This document shows, piece by piece, positions 8,664-17,882 of a DNA stretch of 64,000 nucleotides. The notes under the pieces are model-generated. The model had not been told where the DNA came from and made no database searches. It was given only the letters and a program-made list of their open reading frames with translations. The stretch covers positions 868,001 to 932,000 of the forward strand of contig NZ_SMRT01000001.1 of assembly GCF_004354045.1 (NCBI RefSeq), in the 5' to 3' direction. Both the position numbers and the translations under genes were made by a program. This DNA comes from Paenibacillus piri (GTDB lineage: Bacteria > Bacillota > Bacilli > Paenibacillales > NBRC-103111). Position 1 is the stretch's first letter, and every line of letters begins with the position of its first letter.

Positions 8664-11600
8664 TCGCTGCCCTGCTGAAATACCGGAAGGTGACACTGCT
8701 GTTCTTTTTGATGGCGGTGCTGATGGGTATTGTGAATGTATTCACGCTGAAGCAAAGGGAAAATCCCGAGATTGACCTGACGGTTGCGTTGGTTAAAACG
8801 GTATATCCCGGCGCTTCCCCTGAAAAGGTCGAGCAGTTCGTCACGCGGCCGCTGGAGGAGAAGATCAAGGAAATGAGCGGCATTTCCATCATGAGCTCGA
8901 CTTCCATGGCTAATGTGTCGATCATCAATGTGGAAGTTAAACCGGATTTAGATATCAAGCGCGCCTGGGATACGCTGCGGCAAAAAGTACAATCCGCGGA
9001 AAGCGAGCTGCCAAGCGAAGCGGAGAAGCCGGTCGTCAACGACGATTTAAGCAAGATCGCGGAGCAAATTTTTCATTTTGTCGTCGACACGCCGGAGCAG
9101 TTGGAGCCGCTAAGACCGACGATGGAGCTGTGGAAGAAGCAGCTTAGCACAGTCCCGGGCGTCAGCGACGTAAGCATCGTAGGCTTGCCCGATCAGGAAG
9201 TTGCGATAATCCTTGATACGGAGAAGATGGATACGCTGAAGCTTCCGTGGAACATCGTCGCCCAGTCGTTAATGACCAAGCACGACCGGGTGCCGCTTGG
9301 TACGGTGAAGCAGGGTGCCAAATCGTTTTATGTCGATATGTCCGGTGAGTGGAAGTCGGTGGAGGAAATTGCGGATACGGAGCTGCTCGGGCTTCCCGGC
9401 GGCAAAGCATTGAAAATTCGCGACGTCGCGGCGGTGAAACTTCGTCCGAAGGATGCGGAGGTCAGCATTTTACATAACGGCAAGCCTTCGCTCGACCTTG
9501 TCATCAATGCGGAAAAAGGGGCCGATATCCCCGGGCTGCAAAAGCTGATCGACGCCAAGGTCGGCGAGCTGCGCAAGCAGCTTCCCGAACAGGTGGAGCT
9601 TGTATCGTTATTTACGCAGAAGGAAAGTCTGGATCATCTGTTCCGGGATTTGGGACGCGAGCTGTTAATCGGTATTGCCGTCGTCATTCTGGTCTGCTCC
9701 CTCGGCCTTACATTCGGCACCTCGTGGATTGTCGCTTTGGCGATTCCGATATCGATAACCGTAGGCTTGATTCCGGTTGAATGGATGGGCATTGACCTTA
9801 ACCAGATTACCGTTGTCGCGATCGTCATTGTGCTCGGTATTTTGGTGGACGACGCGATAGTTGTCAACGACAATATACAGCGGCGGCTGCAGCTGGGTGA
9901 TTCTCCGGCAAAAGCTTCGCTTGAGGGCAGCCGAGATGTAGCGGTGTCGATTCTTACGGCGACGATTGCGACGGCAGCAGCGTTTTTGCCGCTGTTCTTC
10001 CTGAAGGGAAATATCGGCAGCTTTATTCGTCCGCTGCCTGTGGTCATATCGTTAACGCTTGCCGCTTCGATGGCAATGTCATTAACCATCATCCCGATCT
10101 TTCGCCACTGGGCCGGCGAACGTGCGCTGCGCAGGAGTAAGTCGGCACCGCGCGCAACGGCGGCCGGTACGGCCGCTGCGGAGACCTCGGCCGCTGCAGC
10201 AATGCAGTCGGGTGCGGAACAGGCGGAGCTGCTGTCGCCGGGCTTGCTGGGCAAGCAGATTCAGCGGCTCAGCTCCTTTTACGGCAAGCAGATCCACCGC
10301 TTTCTGAAGCGGCCGCTTTTAACCGGCATGGCAGCCCTGCTGATCGGAACGAGCAGCTTCGGATTGCTTCCTTTGCTGGGCGTGCAATATTTTCCGCCGG
10401 CGGAGAAGGATGAAATGCTGATCGATTTCAAGCTGCCGACGGGCCGCGTGTTTGCGGAAACGGAATATACGCTAATGAAGGCTGCGGATTGGATTCAAGG
10501 GCAAAATGGCGTTAAGTTCGTCTCCGCCTATTCGGGACGCTCCACGCCGCGCTTCTATTATTCCGAATCGGATCAAACCGGGATCGAGCTCGGCCAGCTG
10601 TTTGTCAAAATCGATCCCAAGGTTATTCATACGAAGGAGGTCGTGAGCGTTTGGCGGACGGAGTTGAAAAAGCTTTTGCCGGATGAGATCGAGGTGACGC
10701 CAAGGGAGCTGGAGCAGGGCCCGCCGGTCGGCGCCCCGATTGCGATCCGCATCAGCGGCGGCGATCTGCAGCAGTTGCGGCAGCTGTCGGGCGACGTTCA
10801 GTCGATGCTCAAGCAAATTCCGGGAACGGTCAGCGTAACGGACGATGTTGGAACGGACATGAACAAGTACGAGATGCTGCCTGACCCGGCCAAGCTGCAG
10901 CTGTACGGCGTCAGCGAGAAAGATTTGTCGCAGACGCTGCGCATCGCAACCGAAGGTCTTAAAATTACGACCATGCAGAAGGATGAAGACCTGCTCGATG
11001 TTGCCTTGTATGCGAAGGAACGCGCAGCGAGTCCGCTGGAGACGATGAAGCAGATGTACGTTCCGACTCAAAAGGGAGGCACCGTGTCGGTACGCGAGCT
11101 GGGCGATATTCGCAGCGGCCAAATGATCAAGTCGATTCATCACCGCAATCAGACGCGGACGGTTATCGTCAGAAGCTATACGCAGGACCGTCTGCCTGAC
11201 GATGTCGTGAAGGACTTGAAGGCGGAGCTTAGCCGCTATCCGTTGCCGAACGGATATACGGTAGAATTTGGCGGTGAAAACGAGGAGCGCAACGATGCCT
11301 TTGCGGCAATCGGCAAGCTGTCCATTGTAGTGGTGCTGTTGATTTATATTTTGATGGTCATGCAGTTTTATTCGCTATCCATCCCGGTATTGATTCTGTC
11401 CACCGTATACCTGGCTGCCGGGGGGGCGGTGATCGGCCTGTATTTGACAAATTCGCCGATCGGCTTTATGGCGCTTATGGGCCTGGTCAGCCTAGCGGGG
11501 ATCGTCGTCCGGAACGGGATTATTTTGATCGAATTTATCGAGCAGGCGCGCGAGCGCGGCTTGCCGCTGCATGAAGCGGTGGCAGAGGCAGGCCGGGCCA

Positions 11601-11824
11601 GGCTGCGGCCGATCCTGCTGACGATGGCGACAGCGATCGGCGGCTTGCTGCCGATGACAATTATGGGCGGCAATCTGTGGAGGCCGATGGGCATCACAAT
11701 TATATCGGGCTTGATCTACTCCACCTTGCTGACGCTGATCGTCGTGCCTTCGCTGTTTGTCATTTTGGAAACGTGGCGTGAAAAGCGAGCGGCGAAACGG
11801 GAAGGCGCGAAAATTCATGCCTGA
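8660..11824 (+). CDS. RND-type efflux transporter (SwrC/AcrB-like, HAE1 family)
   Basis: Proton-driven exporter of about 1054 residues with the internal duplication of RND pumps: one membrane helix, a large extracytoplasmic loop, five helices, then the same again. The TM4 proton-relay motif VDDAIVVNDN is near residue 397. I take ATG 8660, coupled to the TetR stop; an earlier in-frame ATG at 8627 lies inside tetR. No membrane-fusion or outer-membrane partner is encoded nearby, as expected for single-component Gram-positive pumps like B. subtilis SwrC, which gives surfactin self-resistance. An Ala-rich cytoplasmic linker (about residues 490-525) separates the halves. The exported substrate is unknown. 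Confidence 0.92.
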   Translation: MIAALLKYRKVTLLFFLMAVLMGIVNVFTLKQRENPEIDLTVALVKTVYPGASPEKVEQFVTRPLEEKIKEMSGISIMSSTSMANVSIINVEVKPDLDIKRAWDTLRQKVQSAESELPSEAEKPVVNDDLSKIAEQIFHFVVDTPEQLEPLRPTMELWKKQLSTVPGVSDVSIVGLPDQEVAIILDTEKMDTLKLPWNIVAQSLMTKHDRVPLGTVKQGAKSFYVDMSGEWKSVEEIADTELLGLPGGKALKIRDVAAVKLRPKDAEVSILHNGKPSLDLVINAEKGADIPGLQKLIDAKVGELRKQLPEQVELVSLFTQKESLDHLFRDLGRELLIGIAVVILVCSLGLTFGTSWIVALAIPISITVGLIPVEWMGIDLNQITVVAIVIVLGILVDDAIVVNDNIQRRLQLGDSPAKASLEGSRDVAVSILTATIATAAAFLPLFFLKGNIGSFIRPLPVVISLTLAASMAMSLTIIPIFRHWAGERALRRSKSAPRATAAGTAAAETSAAAAMQSGAEQAELLSPGLLGKQIQRLSSFYGKQIHRFLKRPLLTGMAALLIGTSSFGLLPLLGVQYFPPAEKDEMLIDFKLPTGRVFAETEYTLMKAADWIQGQNGVKFVSAYSGRSTPRFYYSESDQTGIELGQLFVKIDPKVIHTKEVVSVWRTELKKLLPDEIEVTPRELEQGPPVGAPIAIRISGGDLQQLRQLSGDVQSMLKQIPGTVSVTDDVGTDMNKYEMLPDPAKLQLYGVSEKDLSQTLRIATEGLKITTMQKDEDLLDVALYAKERAASPLETMKQMYVPTQKGGTVSVRELGDIRSGQMIKSIHHRNQTRTVIVRSYTQDRLPDDVVKDLKAELSRYPLPNGYTVEFGGENEERNDAFAAIGKLSIVVVLLIYILMVMQFYSLSIPVLILSTVYLAAGGAVIGLYLTNSPIGFMALMGLVSLAGIVVRNGIILIEFIEQARERGLPLHEAVAEAGRARLRPILLTMATAIGGLLPMTIMGGNLWRPMGITIISGLIYSTLLTLIVVPSLFVILETWREKRAAKREGAKIHA

Positions 11825-11843
11825 GTCAAATCCTTTCCATTAT

Positions 11844-11873
11844 TTGCTTAGCCTGTCCCGGATCGGGTATACT
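11844..11873 (+). promoter_or_regulatory. Predicted sigma-A promoter of the small membrane protein gene
   Basis: TTGCTT (11844-11849), 18-base spacer, TATACT (11868-11873), 32 bases before the start codon. Confidence 0.5.
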
Positions 11874-11905
11874 GTACGTAAATTCTGTTTTTACGGGGGC
11901 TTGCA

Positions 11906-12322
11906 ATGGATAGAGTGTTTATGTATTTACATGTGTTGGCGGCTATTTTAATGGGTGTTTACTTGATGTTCCCTTTCTTGTCGATGCGCATCAGCGCGAT
12001 GTCCGGGGCGGCGCAGGTCGGATTTTTGAACGTGCTGTACGCTACGAACCGTTCCGGTCAGCTGGCGCTTGTTATTTCATTGCTGTCGGGCGGCTATTTG
12101 GTTGGCAAGGGCGGTTATTCTGTGCCATGGATGATTGTTGCGGTCGTATTATTTCTGGCGTTGGGTGGATTGACCGGCGTGCTCGGCAGCGCGATGCGCA
12201 AGGCGTTGGCCGATCCGGACGGTGCGAGCATTAAGGCGAACGAAGGAAAAATCAAGTCTCTCAGTATGATGTGCGGCATTATTTTTTTCCTGATCGTCAC
12301 GATGATGAAATTCCCTTTTTAA
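11906..12322 (+). CDS. Small integral membrane protein of unknown function (four predicted helices)
   Basis: 138 residues with four hydrophobic stretches, roughly at 6-26, 52-68, 74-95 and 118-136. A polar loop (RKALADPDGASIKANEGKIKS) lies before the last. I do not recognise a catalytic motif; overall shape resembles small membrane proteins of the DUF2269/CopD-like kind, but this is only a resemblance. It has its own predicted promoter and a strong terminator, so it is probably transcribed alone. Confidence 0.7.
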   Translation: MDRVFMYLHVLAAILMGVYLMFPFLSMRISAMSGAAQVGFLNVLYATNRSGQLALVISLLSGGYLVGKGGYSVPWMIVAVVLFLALGGLTGVLGSAMRKALADPDGASIKANEGKIKSLSMMCGIIFFLIVTMMKFPF

Positions 12323-12350
12323 GAGATGGAAGACTTTTTTATAAAATTAT

Positions 12351-12384
12351 GGAGACTCTCGCGTTATGAGAGTCTTCTTTTTGC
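12351..12384 (+). terminator. Rho-independent terminator
   Basis: Perfect 8-base stem AGACTCTC (12353-12360) with GAGAGTCT (12368-12375), 7-base loop, then TCTTTTTG. It follows the small membrane protein gene. Confidence 0.85.
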
Positions 12385-12473
12385 GTGTAATAAATAGGAA
12401 AAAACAAAATAAAGAAACGAATTATTAATATTAGCGTCGAATGTTGTATCAGTCCTTTTGAGGAGGCGTTTGG

Positions 12474-13406
12474 ATGCGAAAGTTTATACTTGGTCTCGGC
12501 TGCGGCTTGCTTTTTTCGGCAACAAGTATGGTGTATGCGTCATCGGAAACGATTCAAGCCATACTGAATAAGACAACCTTCGATATTAATGGCAAAGAGG
12601 TTGCGGTAGGAGAGGAATACGGAGGCGTTATTAATTACAACGGTCACATTTACGTACCCATTCGTTTTGCTGCAGAACATTTGAGATCTGCGGTAGGTTA
12701 TGATTCGGAAAAACAACAGGTCATAATCAAAAACGACGGCTCTACGATTTACGATACAAGATATCAATCTATTGCACTCGAGAACTTAATTGCAACTAAA
12801 GAGGGAAACGATACCAGAGTTTCCGGTCAGATCAAATCGTATAATCCGTCGGTGACAAAAACGATCGATGCCAAATTATCGTTCTATAATCAGGATGGAG
12901 CCAAGATCGGAGAAGCGTCATTTAGCGCCAAAGACTTCGAGGATGAGCCCAAATCATTCGAAACGGTCGGCGTAGGGGATTTCAGAAATTACGCCAAGGT
13001 TGAAGTGGATATTGAAGCTGTGAACAGCAGAAAAATTGTCGCAGATCCCGACCCCAATGAGCCTGAAGTATCTTTTGGGCAGATTGTACAAAAGGATATG
13101 GATAAAGTTGATAAGCTGGCTGTTGCCTTTCCGGGAAAAAAAGAGGTGCTTTTTTATCCGGGTGAGGAAGTTTTTCAAACTGTTATGAATAAAGTAACAA
13201 AGCTCAAATTAAAAAAAGCGGTGGATCAGAGTCCTATCTATGGATACGCGTATCGCTTAGTTTTTTATATTGGGGAGGAAAGATTTGAATATCTCAATAA
13301 TCTGCATATTGGAAATTCGCGCGAAAGTAGGTATGTTCCGACCGATCTGACTAAAGATCTTGATGATTACATCAAGCAAAATGAGAATAATATTTTAAAG
13401 CAGTAA
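12474..13406 (+). CDS. Secreted protein with N-terminal copper-amine-oxidase-like domain
   Basis: 310 residues. A signal peptide (MRKFILGLGCGLLFSATSMVYAS) is followed by a copper-amine-oxidase N-domain-like unit: FDINGKEV, NGHIYVPIRFAAEHLRSAVGYDSEKQQVII (residues about 35-85). This unit is common on Paenibacillus surface proteins and carries no enzyme activity of its own. The middle (residues 100-190) looks like a beta-sandwich (FYNQDGAKIGEASF); the C-terminal part has no family I recognise. The gene is visibly more A/T- and Lys/Asn-rich than its neighbours, which could mean later acquisition. AGGAGG precedes the ATG. Confidence 0.75.
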   Translation: MRKFILGLGCGLLFSATSMVYASSETIQAILNKTTFDINGKEVAVGEEYGGVINYNGHIYVPIRFAAEHLRSAVGYDSEKQQVIIKNDGSTIYDTRYQSIALENLIATKEGNDTRVSGQIKSYNPSVTKTIDAKLSFYNQDGAKIGEASFSAKDFEDEPKSFETVGVGDFRNYAKVEVDIEAVNSRKIVADPDPNEPEVSFGQIVQKDMDKVDKLAVAFPGKKEVLFYPGEEVFQTVMNKVTKLKLKKAVDQSPIYGYAYRLVFYIGEERFEYLNNLHIGNSRESRYVPTDLTKDLDDYIKQNENNILKQ

Positions 13407-13572
13407 TTATAATAGCGCGACTAGAATAAAAACAGGAGGTATCTCACTTAACATGATTTAAGGCCAAATGACATTCAAGAGTGGGGACTTATTATGATTA
13501 CATATCCGCGTTCATTATAAGAGGGCTGCTGCTTAAAGGGCGAGGCGAATGAATCAGTCCCCGACCCGATGC

Positions 13573-13620
13573 AAAGACGCCTCCAAGGCCACTAAGGAAG
13601 TGGGGTGGAGGCATCTTTCT
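13573..13620. terminator. Bidirectional terminator between converging genes
   Basis: AAAGACGCCTCCA (13573-13585) pairs, with one mismatch, with TGGAGGCATCTTT (13606-13618); an inner CCACT/AGTGG pair extends it. A-rich and T-rich ends on both sides suit termination of the forward secreted-protein gene and the reverse YfbR-like gene. The remaining bases of 13407-13719 show nothing else. Confidence 0.75.
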
Positions 13621-13719
13621 GTAGGCCAGAATTCATATCGGATCGGGGATCAAACATTCGAAAGCCAATTTTGAAACAGCCATTCAGCCATTTGTTCATT
13701 GTCCCCGCGCTTTGATCCG

Positions 13720-14319
13720 CTATTCCTCCGACAGCTCATCCAGCGTCTTTTCCAGACTTGGCGCCAAATGATCGAGGAAATATTGCATCTCCGGCATATT
13801 CATCTCCTGGATCGATTTCTCGATCTGCTTTTTGGCGCTGCCGAACTCTTTGTTGCCGGCCGACAGCTCGGTGACGCATTTCAGGTACGCATCGAGCAAA
13901 TCGGCAGCCTTCACATATTTGTTCAGCTCGGTTTCCGCACTGTCTGCCTTCTTCTTCGTATCGATCAGCGGCTCGTATACCGCACGCAGCTTGCCGGGAA
14001 CCATATCGAGCATCCGCTCCGCGGCCATCTGCTCAATATCGCGGAAGTTCGCCAATATTTTCGGGTTGTGATGTTTGACCGGCGTCGGGATGTCTCCCGT
14101 AAACACCTCGGTCACATCATGAAACAAAGCCTTGCTGACAAGGCTGTCCGTCGGTACGTTTCGTCCGAACACAACATTAGCGATCGTGCACAGCGCGTGG
14201 GTCAAAATGGCCACGTGATACGAGTGCTCGGCCACATTTTCCTTCACGACATTGCGCATCAGGCTCCACCGTTCTATATAGCGGAGCCGGTACATATAAG
14301 CGAAAAAATGACTATCCAT
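13720..14319 (-). CDS. yfbR: 5'-deoxynucleotidase, YfbR-like HD-domain phosphohydrolase
   Basis: Removes phosphate from deoxyribonucleoside 5'-monophosphates. About 199 residues with the HD-domain series: ERWSLMRNVVKENVAEHSYHVA (first His), ALFHDVTEVFTGDIPTPVK (HD pair) and KAADLLDAYLKCVTELSAGNKEF (distal Asp). These blocks follow E. coli YfbR very closely from SHFFAYMYRL onward. I choose ATG 14319 (MDSHFF), which has AGGA 8 bases upstream; ATG 14328 is three codons earlier and overlaps that site. It lies 36 bases after the deacetylase gene on the same strand and may share its transcript. Confidence 0.88.
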   Translation of the reverse strand: MDSHFFAYMYRLRYIERWSLMRNVVKENVAEHSYHVAILTHALCTIANVVFGRNVPTDSLVSKALFHDVTEVFTGDIPTPVKHHNPKILANFRDIEQMAAERMLDMVPGKLRAVYEPLIDTKKKADSAETELNKYVKAADLLDAYLKCVTELSAGNKEFGSAKKQIEKSIQEMNMPEMQYFLDHLAPSLEKTLDELSEE

Positions 14320-14355
14320 CGGGTTCATCCTATCTATGCGTGTTACTTGTATTCG

Positions 14356-15507
14356 TTACTTCTTGACAACCGGTGTCTGCCGGACGGAAAAACTCTGCGA
14401 ATTCGGGTTATAAACGAGCTGCACGCCAAGCACGGTTTCCAGATCATTAAGTCCGATATAGACCTTTTTATTTTTCAAGATAAGCGGCTTCTGCAGATGA
14501 ATCGCTTTGCCTCCGGGCAGCGCCGTCAAGTTTTGACTGTTGATCGTACCGGTCCAATGAACGTTCTGGTATTGAATTTGCACTTGATTGCCGCTAAGCG
14601 CAGCTTTGCCGCCCAATTGGCTCATCGTATCCGTCAGATCGACTTCATTGAACGGATGATTGGTCGCGACCACCCGGCGCTTGATCGAATTTTCCAGACC
14701 TTCCGGCGTTATGGCCGGATTGCCCGCATTAATTCTCGGAATTTGAAACGGGTCCAAATCCCGCGTCGCCATCTCGGGCACGATCGTAAAAGCGAATTTC
14801 ATCCCGCCCTGCCCGATATACTGGACGGACAGCTTGTCATAAATGCCGAACGGGTAGGCATAGGTATCGATCGGCTCGGGATACAGCTCGCTCAGCTTCG
14901 ATACGCATTGGGCGGTATCGTTAACAATCCGCTGCTTGTATTGCTCCTCGGTTTCTTTGATGCCGTTGGTGACGATGCGTCCAACCAGCATCGCTTTGTC
15001 GTCCGGCAGCTTTTGATGCATGCCGTTCGTATGGCACTGAAGATCGATGAAGTTGGTGTCATTGGTCATTTCTATAATTTCATCGCGCGACATGGACGGA
15101 ATGTAGCTGGCCAGCGGGTCTTCCAGGTCGCCGGTGATGACGAAATTGACGGCGGGAATGCGCATGCTTTTCAAGATCGGATAAGCGTTCGTATAAAAGC
15201 TCTCGTAGCCATCGTCGAAGGTGACGAGCACCGCGTTGTTCGGGACGGAAGCGCCCGTCATAAATTCCTTGAACTGCTTCAGCGTAATGAACTGGTAGCC
15301 TTTATTTTTCAATAAAGCGAGCTGATCCTGAAAAAGCTTGGTTGTGACCGTTCCGGAGCTTTTCGCTTCGTCGTCCACATGGTGGTACATAATGACGGCT
15401 ACCTGATCTTTATAAATCACGCTGCTCTTGGCGGCATAAAGAGACGGTATGACGATGCAGAGGCCGATGACACTAAGAATAATAGCTTTAATAACGAGTT
15501 TGCTCAT
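14356..15507 (-). CDS. Polysaccharide deacetylase family protein with C-terminal copper-amine-oxidase-like domain
   Basis: 383 residues. One N-terminal membrane anchor or signal (residues 5-27) leads to a NodB-type carbohydrate esterase domain: VAVIMYHHVDDE, then TFDDGYESFYTNAYPIL (metal Asp pair, about residue 97), then LQCHTNGMHQKL. The last motif has one residue more between its histidines than the usual HxxxH. The C-terminal 60 residues (KNKKVYIGLNDLETVLGVQLVYNPNSQSF) are a copper-amine-oxidase-like cell-wall unit. Likely acts outside the membrane on peptidoglycan or another N-acetylated glycan. AAGGAG precedes the ATG. Confidence 0.88.
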   Translation of the reverse strand: MSKLVIKAIILSVIGLCIVIPSLYAAKSSVIYKDQVAVIMYHHVDDEAKSSGTVTTKLFQDQLALLKNKGYQFITLKQFKEFMTGASVPNNAVLVTFDDGYESFYTNAYPILKSMRIPAVNFVITGDLEDPLASYIPSMSRDEIIEMTNDTNFIDLQCHTNGMHQKLPDDKAMLVGRIVTNGIKETEEQYKQRIVNDTAQCVSKLSELYPEPIDTYAYPFGIYDKLSVQYIGQGGMKFAFTIVPEMATRDLDPFQIPRINAGNPAITPEGLENSIKRRVVATNHPFNEVDLTDTMSQLGGKAALSGNQVQIQYQNVHWTGTINSQNLTALPGGKAIHLQKPLILKNKKVYIGLNDLETVLGVQLVYNPNSQSFSVRQTPVVKK

Positions 15508-15557
15508 CTACGATCGTAACTCCTTGTCATGTAGTCGATAGCTGCTTGCTGGCATGA

Positions 15558-15585
15558 ATAATAATTCTAGGGCTATGGGTTGAAA
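15558..15585 (-). promoter_or_regulatory. Possible promoter of the deacetylase gene
   Basis: On the reverse strand TTTCAA (15580-15585), 16-base spacer, TATTAT (15558-15563), about 50 bases before the start. The -35 is weak. Confidence 0.35.
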
Positions 15586-15683
15586 TCCTTCCGAAAACCA
15601 GGTCCGAAAATCGAAAACTTTGCAAACCGTGTAAGGAAGCGCATCGGATGTAAGCAAGGCTGAGCGCTTCATTTTCACAGTTT

Positions 15684-15712
15684 TTGAACGTGCGGGATTA
15701 TGTTATTATATA
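15684..15712 (+). promoter_or_regulatory. Predicted sigma-A promoter of the fumarase gene
   Basis: TTGAAC (15684-15689), 17-base spacer, TATATA (15707-15712), about 65 bases before the start codon in an otherwise AT-rich stretch. Confidence 0.5.
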
Positions 15713-15777
15713 CATATATATATGATGGAGCCGGCTAATCGAAGCCGCGCTAATTATGGGAGAGGAGATTTTTATTC

Positions 15778-17310
15778 ATGCAGCATTTTCAACAGAGCGT
15801 TTATAAACTGATTGTGGAAACATCGACGAACCTGCCGGCGGATGTGCGCCAAGCGATTCAGGCGGCGCAAGCGAAGGAGGATGCGGGCACGCGCTCCGCG
15901 CTGTCGTTGTCCACGATTGCCGACAATATTCATATGGCCGAATGCAATGTTTCTCCGATCTGTCAAGACACGGGAATGCCGACCTTTATTATACATTGCC
16001 CAGTAGGCGCAAACCAAATAGTGATGAAAAAGCAAATTTTAGATGCGGTAGCGCAGGCGACCAAAGACAGCAAGCTGCGCACCAATTCGGTCGACTCTCT
16101 GACGGGCGCCAACACCGGGGACAACCTCGGACCGGGAACGCCGGTCGTTCATTTTGAACAATGGGAAAGAGACGATATCGAAGTAAAGCTGATCTTGAAA
16201 GGCGGCGGCTGTGAAAACAAGAACATTCAGTACAGCCTGCCGGCGGAGCTTGAAGGGCTGGGCAAGGCGGGACGCGATCTCGACGGCATCCGCAAATGCA
16301 TTATGCACGCGATTTATCAGGCTCAGGGTCAAGGCTGCAGCGCGGGCTTTATCGGTGTAGGGATCGGCGGCGACCGGACGACAGGCTACGAGCTTGCGAA
16401 GCATCAGCTGTTCCGCCATGTGGACGATGTTAATCCGAACGAGGAGCTGCGCAAGCTGGAGGACTACGTAATGGCGAACGCCAATTCGCTCGGCATCGGG
16501 ACGATGGGCTTCGGCGGTCAGGTAACGCTGCTCGGCTGTAAGGTGGGCGTAATGAACCGTCTTCCTGCGAGCTTTTTCGTATCGGTTGCCTACAACTGCT
16601 GGGCGTTCCGCAGACAAGGCGTGCTGCTCGACTCGAACAACGGCGAGATCAAGGAATGGGTATACCGGACAGGCGATACCGTTCCGATGAATACGAAGAC
16701 CGAAGCGGAGGCAGCTCCTGCCGAGCGGCGCGAGGTCGTGCTGCAAACGCCGATCTCCGAGGAACAGATCCGTTCGCTGCGTGTAGGCGATGTAGTTATC
16801 ATTAACGGTATGATGCATACGGGCCGCGATGCGCTGCACAAATATTTGATGGATCACGACGCTCCGCTCGATTTGAACGGCGCTGCGATTTACCATTGCG
16901 GCCCCGTTATGGCGAAGGATGCCGGGGGCGAATGGCATGTAAAAGCGGCAGGCCCGACGACCAGTATCCGCGAGGAGCCTTACCAAGGCGATATCATTAA
17001 AAAGTTCGGCATCCGCGCCGTCATCGGCAAAGGCGGCATGGGTCCCAAAACGTTGGCGGCATTGCAGGAGCACGGCGCCGTGTACTTGAACGCGATCGGC
17101 GGCGCGGCGCAATATTACGCGGAATGCTTCAAAAAAGTCGAAGGCGTCGATTTCATGGAGTTCGGTATTCCGGAGGCGATGTGGCATTTGCAGACCGAAG
17201 GATTTGCCGCAATTGTTACTATGGATTCCCATGGCAACAGCCTGCATGCCGATGTCGAGAAAGATTCCTTGGCGAAGCTTGCGAAATTTAAGGACCCGGT
17301 ATTCGTCTGA
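15778..17310 (+). CDS. fumA: Class I (iron-sulfur) fumarate hydratase, single chain
   Basis: Interconverts fumarate and malate in the TCA cycle with a [4Fe-4S] cluster; cytosolic. 510 residues with the alpha part (SPICQDTGMPTF, Cys62; KGGGCENKN; GQGCSAGFIGVGIGGDR, Cys187; VAYNCWAFRRQ, Cys274 as candidate cluster ligands) joined to the beta part (MVAVIN-like VVIINGMMHTGRDALHKY; AAGPTTSIREEPYQGDIIKKFGIRAVIGKGGM). This is the fused FumA/FumB form, unlike the cluster-free class II enzyme CitG of B. subtilis. L(+)-tartrate dehydratase is a relative but is normally two chains. It has its own promoter and terminator and stands alone. Confidence 0.92.
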   Translation: MQHFQQSVYKLIVETSTNLPADVRQAIQAAQAKEDAGTRSALSLSTIADNIHMAECNVSPICQDTGMPTFIIHCPVGANQIVMKKQILDAVAQATKDSKLRTNSVDSLTGANTGDNLGPGTPVVHFEQWERDDIEVKLILKGGGCENKNIQYSLPAELEGLGKAGRDLDGIRKCIMHAIYQAQGQGCSAGFIGVGIGGDRTTGYELAKHQLFRHVDDVNPNEELRKLEDYVMANANSLGIGTMGFGGQVTLLGCKVGVMNRLPASFFVSVAYNCWAFRRQGVLLDSNNGEIKEWVYRTGDTVPMNTKTEAEAAPAERREVVLQTPISEEQIRSLRVGDVVIINGMMHTGRDALHKYLMDHDAPLDLNGAAIYHCGPVMAKDAGGEWHVKAAGPTTSIREEPYQGDIIKKFGIRAVIGKGGMGPKTLAALQEHGAVYLNAIGGAAQYYAECFKKVEGVDFMEFGIPEAMWHLQTEGFAAIVTMDSHGNSLHADVEKDSLAKLAKFKDPVFV

Positions 17311-17409
17311 CAACGGCCTGAAGAGCGATCCGCGCAGCGGATATATGAAATCGTACGTTCCTGCCGGCCGGTCCTGATGAACCAGAAATTCTCTGCGCGG
17401 CAGTATATG

Positions 17410-17446
17410 ACCCGGTACCGTCATGGATACCGGGTTTTGTTTGATT
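17410..17446 (+). terminator. Rho-independent terminator after fumarase
   Basis: Perfect stem ACCCGGTA (17410-17417) with TACCGGGT (17428-17435), 10-base loop, then TTTGTTTGATTTT. Confidence 0.8.
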
Positions 17447-17528
17447 TTAGCCTCGTTGGCCGACGCGCTGAACGCTTCCATGCAGCGCAACCGGTTTTCA
17501 TCTATGAAACAGCATGGAGGTGGAAATA

Positions 17529-17753
17529 ATGAACAACAAGAAGCGGTTGAAATTGCGGATCATCTGGCTCATTCCGAATCTGTTCATGTATGCGATGTTT
17601 GTCGGCTTGAGCTGCTTTATTTTACTTAATGCGGAAGGTCTCATGGAAATTGAACGGATGGGGATCTGGCTGTTTATGCTGTTCATGCTGCTCGGGGTCG
17701 CGGTGCTCGGCTCCATCCGCATTTATATTTGGATCAAGCAGGGAAAAATGTAA
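17529..17753 (+). CDS. Small two-helix membrane protein of unknown function
   Basis: 74 residues with two hydrophobic stretches (about residues 9-31 and 42-64) between Lys/Arg-rich ends (MNNKKRLKLR at the N-terminus, IKQGKM at the C-terminus). The start at ATG 17529 has GGAGGTGG at 17516-17523. I recognise no family. It precedes the two-component genes by about 130 bases on the same strand. Confidence 0.6.
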   Translation: MNNKKRLKLRIIWLIPNLFMYAMFVGLSCFILLNAEGLMEIERMGIWLFMLFMLLGVAVLGSIRIYIWIKQGKM

Positions 17754-17882
17754 GCTTTCCGACGATCATCCTCCTGCCGCCTTTACAAAAAAATAACTGG
17801 CCTTTCCTCAGCCGGTCGGCTACGATTAAGAGTAATGTCCAGTTACATCTTCCAGTGAATTCAAGTGAAAGGACCTCCCAAG

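Noticed and set aside
13699..15315. Forward open frame of 538 codons
   Set aside because: It runs antisense to the YfbR-like and deacetylase genes, whose proteins show clear family motifs. The forward product is His/Arg/Leu-rich without any motif, as expected of a shadow.
16039..17490. Reverse open frame of 483 codons
   Set aside because: Antisense to the class I fumarase; no ribosome site and no protein-like motifs.
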